Assembly: GCA_021823605.1 (NCBI GenBank)
Contig: JAKANV010000004.1
Span: forward strand, 1 to 20,088
DNA: 20,088 nt
Direction: 5' to 3'
From: a bacterium
Lineage (GTDB): Bacteria > Patescibacteriota > CPR2 > UBA1875 > JAJYID01
This document shows, one piece after another, positions 1-8,100 of the stretch. The position numbers and the translations under genes were made by a program. Position 1 is the first letter of the stretch. Every line of letters starts with the position of its first letter. Below the pieces are notes generated by a model, which saw only the letters and a list, made by a program, of their open reading frames with translations, had not been told where the DNA came from and searched no databases.

Positions 1-2
1 AA

Positions 3-167
3 GATTTGATAAAGATGATCAAGTTAGGCAAGGGAAGATATTACGTTGTAACAAAAGGGATAGGGCAGGAAAGAGGGGATGTTTATGTAGAGATTAGGGA
101 TATTTTAGAATATAATACTACTAAAGAAGCAGAATTTGGGAATTTTATAATTTATAAGGCAAAATAA
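3..167 (+). CDS. C-terminal end of an unidentified protein (5' truncated)
   Basis: The frame is open from the window edge and ends at TAA 165-167, giving 54 residues that finish in GNFIIYKAK. The tail is soluble and mixed in charge, with no motif that fixes a family. The stop shares one base with the ATG of the next gene (TAATG), so the two genes are very probably translationally coupled. The next genes are a methyltransferase, a DPM1-like GT2 and a small SMR-like membrane protein. A GT-C glycosyltransferase with a C-terminal soluble domain would therefore fit here, but that is only context. Start and most of the protein lie outside the window. Confidence 0.6.
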   Translation, partial: DLIKMIKLGKGRYYVVTKGIGQERGDVYVEIRDILEYNTTKEAEFGNFIIYKAK

Positions 168-796
168 TGAATTATTATGAAACTAGATATACTTTTGATG
201 CTGGAAGGACTAAAGTTTGGCGAGCTATCACTGAGTTCTTGCAAAAGTTTATTAATGAAGAAGCAACTGTTCTTGATTTGGGCTCAGGGTATGGGGACTT
301 TATAAATAACATTAGGGCGAAGAAAAAGATAGCCACCGATATAAACCCAGAAGCAAAGAAATATTGCAGTAAGGGTGTAATTTTTATTAAGGCTCTATCG
401 ACAGACCTGTCAAGCGTTGATAGCAAGTCTGTTGATACGGTCTTTGCTAGTAATTTGTTCGAGCATTTAGATGAGCTACAGATACAAGAAACAATAAAGG
501 AAATAAAAAGAATATTAAAAAAGAACGGGAAACTTATCGTTATCCAGCCGAACTTCAGGTATGCATATAAGGGATATTTTGATGATTTTACCCACAAAAG
601 CATTTTTACTCACGTCTCATTCTGTGATCTTTTTGTAGCAAGTGGATTCAAAGTTGACATTTGTATGCCAAAATTCTTGCCACTTACATTAAAATCAAAG
701 CTACCGAAGAGCTATTGGCTAACAAAAATGTATATAAACAATCCTATAAAACCATTGAGCGGCCAAATGTTATTAATATTTAGTAAAGAGAGATAA
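167..796 (+). CDS. class I SAM-dependent methyltransferase
   Basis: A 209-residue protein, the usual length for a single-domain class I methyltransferase of the Methyltransf_11/23 type. Motif I VLDLGSGYG is at residues 35-43, the acidic residue that binds the SAM ribose is probably D58 (ATDIN), and the post-motif strand FASNLFEHL is at 93-101. IVIQPNFRY (124-132) and DDFTH (139-143) resemble the substrate-side loop of sugar or small-molecule methyltransferases. There is no signal peptide or membrane helix, so it acts in the cytoplasm. The ATG overlaps the upstream stop by one base and has AAGG 7 bases upstream. Its place among glycan genes suggests an O-methyltransferase acting on a sugar or lipid-linked intermediate; the substrate is not known. 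Confidence 0.85.
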   Translation: MNYYETRYTFDAGRTKVWRAITEFLQKFINEEATVLDLGSGYGDFINNIRAKKKIATDINPEAKKYCSKGVIFIKALSTDLSSVDSKSVDTVFASNLFEHLDELQIQETIKEIKRILKKNGKLIVIQPNFRYAYKGYFDDFTHKSIFTHVSFCDLFVASGFKVDICMPKFLPLTLKSKLPKSYWLTKMYINNPIKPLSGQMLLIFSKER

Positions 797-801
797 ACCA
801 A

Positions 802-1518
802 ATGTGGAAAGGCAAAAAAGTATCTCTAATACTACCAACCTATAATGAGAAAGATTCAATCAGAAAATCTATTAATGATTTTGAGGATTTGAAGATAATT
901 GATGACATTATTGTGGTAAACAATAATGCCGCAAAGGGAACAAGCGAGGAGGTGGCCAAGACAAGCGCTAGAGAGGTCATTGAAACGGATCAAGGTTATG
1001 GAGCTGCTATCCAGAGGGGGTTTAAGGAAACAGATGCAGACCTAATCTTTGTTTGTGAGCCAGACGATACTTTTGTTGCTAATGATGTATATAAATTTTT
1101 ATCGTACATTGACGACGTAGAGGTAGTTTATGGCTCAAGGACGGTAAAAAACTTCATAGGGACTGGTGCGAACATGGGAAGATTTTTAAAATGGGGGAAC
1201 TGGTTCGTTGCAAAACTGATGGAGATCTTATACCAAACAAACAGTCTTAGTGATGTCGGGTGCACTTTTAGGTTGATTAGAAAAAATACATTAAAAAAGA
1301 TGATTGGGCATTTTAGGATCAGGGATAACTTTTTTGGTCCGGAAATGATGCTACTTACCAAGCATTTAGATATTCCCTTTGTACAAATACCGGTAAAGTA
1401 TAAGGAAAGAGTTGGGGAGTCGTCAGTAACAGGAGATCTAATAAAAGCATTTAAGCTTGGCATGCAAATGATTTGGCTTATTCTAACCTTTAAGTTTAGA
1501 GGCTATAAAAAGAAATAA
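802..1518 (+). CDS. family 2 glycosyltransferase, polyprenyl-phosphate sugar synthase (DPM1/GtrB-like)
   Basis: 238 residues. GT-A fold signatures are VSLILPTYNE at 7-16 and the nucleotide-sugar/metal site CEPDD at 85-89, where DPM1 relatives usually have a DAD-type motif. The acceptor-side segment SDVGCTFRLIRK is at 150-161. Enzymes of this kind transfer a sugar from NDP- or GDP-sugar to dolichyl or undecaprenyl phosphate on the inner membrane face. The C-terminal stretch around 217-233 is hydrophobic and flanked by lysines, so it may sit on the membrane; the C-terminal double helix pair of GtrB is absent. It starts 5 bases after the methyltransferase stop, with AGAGAG 9 bases before the ATG. 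The neighbouring SMR-like protein could flip its product. Confidence 0.8.
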   Translation: MWKGKKVSLILPTYNEKDSIRKSINDFEDLKIIDDIIVVNNNAAKGTSEEVAKTSAREVIETDQGYGAAIQRGFKETDADLIFVCEPDDTFVANDVYKFLSYIDDVEVVYGSRTVKNFIGTGANMGRFLKWGNWFVAKLMEILYQTNSLSDVGCTFRLIRKNTLKKMIGHFRIRDNFFGPEMMLLTKHLDIPFVQIPVKYKERVGESSVTGDLIKAFKLGMQMIWLILTFKFRGYKKK

Positions 1519-1519
1519 T

Positions 1520-1867
1520 CTATTTTACGGCAACCAAGGATATCCCGAGTACTATAAAAAGAATACCAAAAAAAGCTAGGGGAGATATTTTTTCCTGGAA
1601 AAAGAAGTATGCCCCAAAAACAACCAAAACATACGACAAGCTCATTATGGGGTATGCGACAGAAAGCTTAATGTGTGTTAATACCTGTGTCCAAACAAAG
1701 GTTGAGATTACGTATAACAATATTGCTCCATAAAACCAAGGATTTATCATGTATCTCATCAAAAATGACAGGTCTCCATGACTGTTAATAAAGGAAGCTG
1801 ACTGCCTAAAAAGTAGTTGGCCAGAAGACATGATGAAGATGTTTAGGATAAGAAGGGCGTATACCAT
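1520..1867 (-). CDS. small four-helix SMR/EamA-type membrane protein, possible lipid-linked sugar flippase subunit
   Basis: About 115 residues from the ATG at 1867, the usual size of SMR proteins and ArnE/ArnF-like subunits. It is almost entirely four hydrophobic helices, with GQLLFRQ after the first helix, a typical ArnE/EmrE-like position, and a helix ending in GISLVAVK at the C-terminus. In-frame codons continue upstream to a TTG at 1903, which adds MTKSNKTTTINF; neither start has a clear Shine-Dalgarno sequence, and I prefer the ATG because the first helix then starts at once. The gene is antisense to all its neighbours, and its stop lies one base from the GT2 stop. Next to a DPM1-like GT2, flipping polyprenyl-phosphate sugar is a reasonable role, but an unrelated small transporter cannot be excluded. 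Confidence 0.7.
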   Translation of the reverse strand: MVYALLILNIFIMSSGQLLFRQSASFINSHGDLSFLMRYMINPWFYGAILLYVISTFVWTQVLTHIKLSVAYPIMSLSYVLVVFGAYFFFQEKISPLAFFGILFIVLGISLVAVK

Positions 1868-1933
1868 AAAATTAATAGTAGTAGTTTTATTAGATTTAGT
1901 CAATTTTAATAAAGGAATCTAAAATCCCTAACC

Positions 1934-1962
1934 TTTTATTTTTACTCCGTTTGTGCTAAAAT
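1934..1962 (+). promoter_or_regulatory. extended -10 promoter for the polysaccharide operon, nearly leaderless start
   Basis: TG (1954-1955), one base, then TAAAAT (1957-1962) form an extended -10. A weak -35 (TTTTAT, 1934-1939) lies 17 bases upstream. Transcription should begin near 1969, only about two bases before the ATG at 1971. The upstream GTG at 1953 falls inside the -10 region, so a transcript from this promoter could not use it. Confidence 0.55.
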
Positions 1963-1970
1963 ACCTTGGT

Positions 1971-2762
1971 ATGTTAGGTATAAAAAGCAAATATCGTTAC
2001 TGGCATCTTATCAAAGAAATTGCCATTACTGATTTCAAACTTAAATACCAAGGTTCTGTCTTTGGTTATCTATGGTCTCTTGGGAAACCATTGGCTTATT
2101 TTGGGGTTCTTTATGTTGTTTTCACAAGTGTTTTTAAGCTTGGAAACAGCATTCCACACTACCCCATATATCTTTTGATGGGCGTAGTTATCTTTGGTTT
2201 TTGGGGAGAGGCGACCTCTATGGCCATGAACTCGATAGTCTCTAGAGGAGATCTGATAAGAAAAATATATTTTCCGAGAATTGTGCTTGTTATAGCTTCT
2301 ACCCTAACATCCTTGATAACGCTTTCTCTGAATATGCTTATAGTTTTAGCTTTCGCTATCTTTTCGGGAGTACACATCGGTTTTAGTGCTCTCTGGATTA
2401 TACCTTTAATAATAGAACTCTATATATTTGTCGTAGGTGTTTCATTCTATTTGGCAGCTCTCTATGTCCGCTTCCGTGATATAGGGCACATTTGGGAAGT
2501 TATAAATCAAGCACTTTTTTATGCCACACCTATCATTTATCCATTAGTCCTTGTGCCAACAAACTTTGCTAAACTTTTGATGATATCTCCTCTAGCCCAA
2601 GTTATACAGGACTCGCGTATCGCTCTTATTAACTTCAATGCACTATCAACCAAGGATTACTGGGGATTTTATATAATACCAGAAATAATAGCCATCGGTA
2701 TCTTTATTAGTGGATATTTTGTGTTTCAAAAAATGGCAGCTAAGTTTGCGGAAGAGGTTTAG
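1971..2762 (+). CDS. wzm: ABC-2 type polysaccharide exporter, permease subunit (Wzm/TagG-like)
   Basis: 263 residues from ATG 1971. It has the six-helix ABC-2 membrane architecture of Wzm, KpsM and TagG, with the amphipathic N-terminal segment FKLKYQGSVFGYLWSL just before the first helix, which is highly typical of this family. The conserved FRDIGHIWEVINQALFYATP region precedes the last helices. It exports a completed lipid-linked glycan together with the ATPase encoded by the next gene. An in-frame GTG at 1953 would add six residues, but it lies within the promoter and has no ribosome binding site, so the ATG is chosen. The stop TAG directly abuts the ATG of wzt, and AGAGG (2753-2757) inside the last codons serves as its ribosome binding site. 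Confidence 0.88.
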   Translation: MLGIKSKYRYWHLIKEIAITDFKLKYQGSVFGYLWSLGKPLAYFGVLYVVFTSVFKLGNSIPHYPIYLLMGVVIFGFWGEATSMAMNSIVSRGDLIRKIYFPRIVLVIASTLTSLITLSLNMLIVLAFAIFSGVHIGFSALWIIPLIIELYIFVVGVSFYLAALYVRFRDIGHIWEVINQALFYATPIIYPLVLVPTNFAKLLMISPLAQVIQDSRIALINFNALSTKDYWGFYIIPEIIAIGIFISGYFVFQKMAAKFAEEV

Positions 2763-3998
2763 ATGGAAAACGATATAGCAATAAAGGTAGATAATGTTCA
2801 TAAGACTTTTAAGATACCGCACGAAAAAAGTTCTTCATTAAAGTCGGCAGCCTTAAATGTTTTTAAAAGAAAGTCTTCCACTGAGTTTCCTGCAGCAAAA
2901 GGAATAAGCTTTGAAGTAAAAAGGGGTGAGTTTTTTGGGATTATAGGCAGAAATGGTAGTGGAAAAAGCACGATGCTTAAAATGCTAGCAGGTATTTACC
3001 TGCAAGATAAGGGGGGGATAGAGATAAATGGACGGTTATCGCCCTTTTTAGAGCTGGGAGTTGGTTTTAATCCTGAACTGACGGCTCGTGATAATATTTA
3101 TCTAAACGGAGCTATCCTGGGCCTTATAAGGAAAGAAATAGATGAGAAGTTTGATGAAATCATAGAGTTTTCAGAACTCGAAGAGTTTGTAGATCAAAGA
3201 CTAAAGAACTTCTCAAGTGGGATGCAGGTCCGTTTGGCCTTTTCCGTTGCTATCCATGCTCATGCAGACATTCTTTTCATCGACGAAGTTTTAGCTGTTG
3301 GTGATTTCAACTTTCAGAAAAAATGCTTGGAAGTCTTTGAGAGACTTAAAAGAGAGGGCAAAACTATAGTTTTTGTTACTCATTCCATGGGTTATGTACG
3401 AGACTTTTGTGATAGGGTTGCGGTTATAGATAAGGGTAAAATTATTCAAATTGGTGACACAGAAAAAGCAATAGATGTATATAATAAGCTTAATCTTGGA
3501 CAAGAAGAAAGGCGGATAGGAAGAGAAAACACCAAAAACAAGGAAAACGGCTCCGAAAGAATAGGTAATGGCAAGGCTACAATCACAAAATACAAAATAT
3601 TTGATAATAAAGGAAAAGAAGCAGTTAATCTAGAAACTGGAGAGAAATTTAAAATAGAACTAGAGATTATATTTAATGATAATGTTAAAAATCCAGCAAT
3701 TGGAATAATGTTTAGAAAAAATCCATCAGAAAACTTATTTGGGATTAATAGTCATTATGAAAAAAAAATAATTGGTGAAAAGAAAAAAGGTGATAAGCTA
3801 AAATTTATCGCAAAATCTGAAATGCCCTTGGCATCAGGAACTTATTATGTGACTTTTGCTCTTTCGGATGCCCGTTCAGCAACTATATATGAGGATTTAG
3901 ATGTCTTAAATAATGTTATAAAAATTAATGTTTTTTCAGAAAAAGAGTATTGGGGTTTTATAAAAAGCAAAGTTGATTTGTCGGTAGAGGAGGTTTAG
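2763..3998 (+). CDS. wzt: ABC exporter ATPase with C-terminal glycan-binding domain (Wzt-like)
   Basis: 411 residues. The nucleotide-binding domain spans about 5-245: Walker A GRNGSGKST at 62-70, signature SSGMQ at 151-155, Walker B ILFIDE at 170-175 and the switch histidine H207. After a charged linker (about 246-265, RRIGRENTKNKENGSER), residues about 265-405 form a beta-rich domain in the position of Wzt_C. In E. coli O8/O9a that domain recognises the modified non-reducing end of the polysaccharide before export. Its presence suggests an export substrate with a specific end group rather than TagH-type export. The segment encoding the C-terminal domain is very AT-rich (12 G+C of 60 in 3661-3720), as expected for a fast-evolving specificity domain. 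It follows wzm with no spacer. Confidence 0.9.
   Translation: MENDIAIKVDNVHKTFKIPHEKSSSLKSAALNVFKRKSSTEFPAAKGISFEVKRGEFFGIIGRNGSGKSTMLKMLAGIYLQDKGGIEINGRLSPFLELGVGFNPELTARDNIYLNGAILGLIRKEIDEKFDEIIEFSELEEFVDQRLKNFSSGMQVRLAFSVAIHAHADILFIDEVLAVGDFNFQKKCLEVFERLKREGKTIVFVTHSMGYVRDFCDRVAVIDKGKIIQIGDTEKAIDVYNKLNLGQEERRIGRENTKNKENGSERIGNGKATITKYKIFDNKGKEAVNLETGEKFKIELEIIFNDNVKNPAIGIMFRKNPSENLFGINSHYEKKIIGEKKKGDKLKFIAKSEMPLASGTYYVTFALSDARSATIYEDLDVLNNVIKINVFSEKEYWGFIKSKVDLSVEEV
3986..3994 (+). promoter_or_regulatory. strong ribosome binding site inside the end of wzt
   Basis: AGAGGAGGT is formed by the last codons of wzt and places AGGAGG 5 bases before GTG 3999. It decides the GTG start of the zinc-ribbon methyltransferase. 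The same arrangement, a gene ending in Glu-Glu-Val codons and TTTAG followed at once by the next start, occurs at the wzm/wzt junction. Confidence 0.7.
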
Positions 3999-5159
3999 GT
4001 GGCGGAAGTAAAAAAGTGTATGTGGTGTTACTCTGAAAAATTGGATGAGGCTACAAAGCGTAAAGATGGTTCAGGTATTTTAAAGTGTCAAAGTTGTGGG
4101 CTGACAATGTTATCAAGTGTGCCAGAGAATCTTGATAGTTTATACGGAGAAGAAAGTTATTTTAATCCTGTGAAAAAGGTAGACACAGGTTACGACCAGA
4201 ATTATGACTTAATGACTCCTCTTTCATTGCTCTGGCAAGTTTCTATAGTTGATCAGCTAACTATTAGTAAAGAAAAAAAAACTTTTTTTGAGGTCGGCTG
4301 TGCCACAGGTAATCTTCTCGAATTAACACAAGAATTTATCCCAAACTTAACTGCTTATGGTATCGATGTGTCTAAATATTCCGTAGCTGTTTGTAAAGAG
4401 AAGGGATTAGAGGTTTCTTTAGCGGGTATTGAAGAATATACCCCTAAGAGAAAATTTGATATAATATTTTCTTCTGAGACAATGGAGCACCTTACTGATT
4501 TAAAAGTATTTATGGAGAAAGTTAAGAAAAGTATGAGTAATGCCGGTACTTTTGTTTTCTTTGTTCCCTGTTTAAGATCAAATAAGAAGATTAACAGGGA
4601 AGAAGATGTTTTTAGTCACCCAGAACATCTCATATTTTTCACATCAGAATTTTTTAAAAAAGAACTAAGTAAATTTTTTGGTGTCCCGACGAATATATAC
4701 CAAATTAATACTGACTTCGGTAGCTCAATTGTTGGCATAGTTTCTTTTGATGAAAAGAGCATTTCAAAATTGAAAGTTGTAATGGAGTCAATTCTAAAAA
4801 ATGAGTTACCGTCTTCTGTAGACAACCAGACTTTGACTAATTTAGCAATAATTGCCTCTAAATTCTCAAAATTTGAATTAGCTGAAAGATCTTTGGCTAG
4901 CTTCAAAGATAAAGATAGTAAGGTTATTTTTGCTGAAGGAGTTATCGCCTGTCACAAAGGAGAGATTCATAAGGCAAAAGAAAAGTTTTTGGAGAGCTTT
5001 GGAGGTGGACTTATTGATTATGTTAAATTGAAAATTCTATATAACCTAAACTCTGAGCTAATAAATATTTATGAAAAGAGATTATTACGGCAAGAGGCGG
5101 GTAGTAAAAGAGTGGATGGTAGTACAAAAGGGGTTTTTGCAAAACTAAGAGGTAATTAA
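3999..5159 (+). CDS. SAM-dependent methyltransferase with N-terminal zinc ribbon
   Basis: 386 residues from a GTG start. Two CxxC pairs (C7/C10 and C30/C33) form an N-terminal zinc ribbon, as in many sugar C- and O-methyltransferases of the Methyltransf_13/23 group. The class I core follows: motif I FFEVGCATG at 96-104, acidic strand end AYGIDVSKYS at 119-128, FSSETMEHL at 157-165 and the HPEHLIFFT signature at 207-215. About 120 extra residues (265-386) are predicted largely helical and could be a small repeat-like module; this tail is not part of the usual core. The protein is cytoplasmic. Its place directly after wzt suggests it methylates the glycan or a nucleotide sugar used in it, possibly as an end cap. 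Substrate unknown. Confidence 0.82.
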   Translation: MAEVKKCMWCYSEKLDEATKRKDGSGILKCQSCGLTMLSSVPENLDSLYGEESYFNPVKKVDTGYDQNYDLMTPLSLLWQVSIVDQLTISKEKKTFFEVGCATGNLLELTQEFIPNLTAYGIDVSKYSVAVCKEKGLEVSLAGIEEYTPKRKFDIIFSSETMEHLTDLKVFMEKVKKSMSNAGTFVFFVPCLRSNKKINREEDVFSHPEHLIFFTSEFFKKELSKFFGVPTNIYQINTDFGSSIVGIVSFDEKSISKLKVVMESILKNELPSSVDNQTLTNLAIIASKFSKFELAERSLASFKDKDSKVIFAEGVIACHKGEIHKAKEKFLESFGGGLIDYVKLKILYNLNSELINIYEKRLLRQEAGSKRVDGSTKGVFAKLRGN

Positions 5160-5188
5160 AAACTTAAAATGAGGAGAAAGTTGGAAAA

Positions 5189-8100
5189 ATGGCTGACAAA
5201 TACTTAAAATGTTATGATGAAGAATTTTATGGTGATCACCTTGATTGGCAGGGCGACTATCTTGCAGTTTCAGAATGGATAAATGCTAATCTAAAGGGTG
5301 AAGTATTTGGTGATATTGGTTGTGGAAATGGGTATGTCATAAGAAACCTTTATAAAAACAACAAAAAGAAAGTTTGGGGTGTCGATGGGTCAAAGAACTT
5401 TGTGGACTTTGTTGATAAAGATATCCTGTCATTTGTAGAAAGGGTAGATCTAACAGAAAAACAGAAACTTTCCGATGCTGACGTTTCAATCTGTCTTGAA
5501 GTCGCCGAGCATATTGAAAATAAATTTTCTGATACTCTTGTTGAAAACATTGTTTCTACAAAGCCAAAAACTATTATGTTTACCGCCGCGGTTCCCGGGC
5601 AGGAAGGAACAAACCATATAAATTTACAACCTCATGAGTTTTGGTTAAAGAAATTTGAAAACAAGGGCTATTATCTAAATCGAGCTTTGTCTAATAAATT
5701 CAGGTACGATTTGAATGATGAATTAAAGGCCACAAGGTGGTATCTAGATAATATGATGATCCTTGAAAAAAAGGATAAAAAGGAAGCACTAACTTTAGAT
5801 GAAATAAAAAAAATATCCGAAAAGGGCGTTAACCCCAAAGTAAGTATTGTTATCCCTTGTTATAACATGGGGGAATTTATTGACGATGCTATAAATTCAG
5901 TTTTGACTCAAACCTTCAAAAACTATGAAATTATTATTGTAGATGATGGTTCTGACAACAAAGCAACAACTAATAAGCTAGATGAAATCAGAAGAGAGAA
6001 ACCGGAGATTAAAATAATATCACAAAAAAACTCGGGACTATCTGCGGCAAGAAATACAGGCATAAAAGATGCAAAAGGTGAATATATAGTTTGTCTTGAC
6101 TCAGACGATATACTGGATACTCACTATCTAGAGCAGCTGGTCCCTATACTTGAAGAAGACAAGGCAGGTGCGTTAGGGTTTGTTACTCCATGGCTTAAAG
6201 AGTTCGGGCTAAGCAATAATTTGTGGGAGACTAAAGACTATAACCCTGCCGAACTTTTGTTTAATAATGTTGTTGTTGTTGCTTCTCTTTTTAGAAAAAA
6301 GGCCTGGAAGGAGGTTGGTGGATATAAAGATATTATGGCTGGAGGCTATGAAGATTGGGAATTTTGGATAAGCATTGCTGAGAAAGGATACAAGTGGAGC
6401 GTCGTTCCTGAGCCACTTTTCTTTTATAGGATAAGAGAGGATTCAATGCTTGTTAATGCTAAGGGTGAGAAACACATGGAACTGTATAAGAGGTTAATAA
6501 ATCTTCATTCGGATTTTTATAAAAAATATTCATTGGAAATTGCCGAACACCATGAGGCGTTAATCTGGGATCTTAAGAATAAGATAAAGTATGATAAGGA
6601 AAAAGCTACCAATGAATTGAAGACAATGGAGAACAAAGCGTTTGCGGCAGAAGAAGAGTTAAGATATCTACATATTTCTAGATTGATTGGGAGAGTGATT
6701 AAATTTAGGGATTTTCTCAGAAGCAACCAACGTCGATTAAAAAATCTCATACCAAAACTTAAGACAGTAGTCGGATCTCATTTAAGCCCAAGGACAAGAA
6801 AGAAATTGAAATATCTCCTCTCTGGTAATTGGCTTACGAGAAAAGTTGTTATTAAAAACAGTAAACACCCTAGTGATAAACCATTAGTTTCCGTGATAAC
6901 ACCATATTTCAATCATGGTTGTACCATAGCAGAGACAATAGAAAGTGTTTTAACGCAGACGTTTCAGGATTTTGAACATATCATTGTAGATGATGGTTCA
7001 AACGAAGAAAATAAAAATATTTTGGATGGTCTTAGTAGGCCTGATCTAAAAATAATTCGCCATTCTAAAAATCTTGGAAAGGGTAGCCCAGCAGTAGCTC
7101 GCAATGTAGGCATCAAGCACTCAAAAGGTAAATATATAGTTTGTTTGGATGCTGATGATCTCTTGAATCCAACATTTTTAGAAAAGTGTCTTAGCGTTTT
7201 AGAAACTAATCCAAATGTATCCATGATAACAACTCATATGGATATGTTTGGTATGAAAAATTGTACTTATTATGAAAGCGAGTTTAACCCGAAACAGTTA
7301 TATGGCCAAAACAATATGATGATTAATGCCACTATGTTTAGAAAAGAGGCATGGGAAAAATCTGGTGGGTATAAACCCAAAATTGGGTATGAAGATTGGG
7401 AATTTTGGATTAATCTTGTTGACCATGGTTTTTGGGGGAAGCTAATACCCGAAGCGCTTCTAAGATATAGAGTGCTTGCTGAGTCTAGGTATACTGGTGA
7501 TATAGCCAATCATAAAGAGAACATTGATGCGATAAAAAAATATCACCCTGCCTATAGAAGGAATATTAGAAGGGCTTCTTGGAAAAAGAAATTTAAAAAA
7601 TATGTAGTTACTAAAGAGAGTCTTTTCGTCAATATGTCTGACACCAAACAGTATTTATCTCAGAAAAAAACAAAGAAAAATGTTCTGATTGCTATTCCCT
7701 GGATGACTTTTGGTGGTGCTGAAACTCTCATATACAACTACTGTCATGAGATAAAAGATGATTTTAATATCTCTTTTGTAACGGGGCTAGAAAGCGAGAA
7801 TGAATGGGAGTATAAGTTTAAGGAGATAAGCCAGAACATTTACCATTTATCGAACCTTTTTGAGGACAGGGAGCTCTACATAGAGTTTATCTCTAACTAC
7901 ATAAAAACCAAAAACATTGATGTTTTGCATATCATTCATAACAACTTTGTCTACGGGATGCTAGAAGAACTAAAGGTGAGACACCCAAAACTAAAAGTTA
8001 TTGTTACGCTCTTCAATGACAGGGTTGACCATTTTTCAAAAGTTTTTCAGTATGAAGACTATATTGATGCTTTTTCCGCAGATAACCAAAAAGTAATCAA

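Noticed and set aside
1953..1970. GTG 1953 as the start of the exporter permease
   Set aside because: It lies inside the extended -10 region and has no ribosome binding site; ATG 1971 fits better.
5137..5170. Promoter-like TTGCAA and TAAAAT before the fusion gene
   Set aside because: The spacing is 22 bases, too long, and the sequence is AT-rich by nature; the gene is better read as part of the operon.
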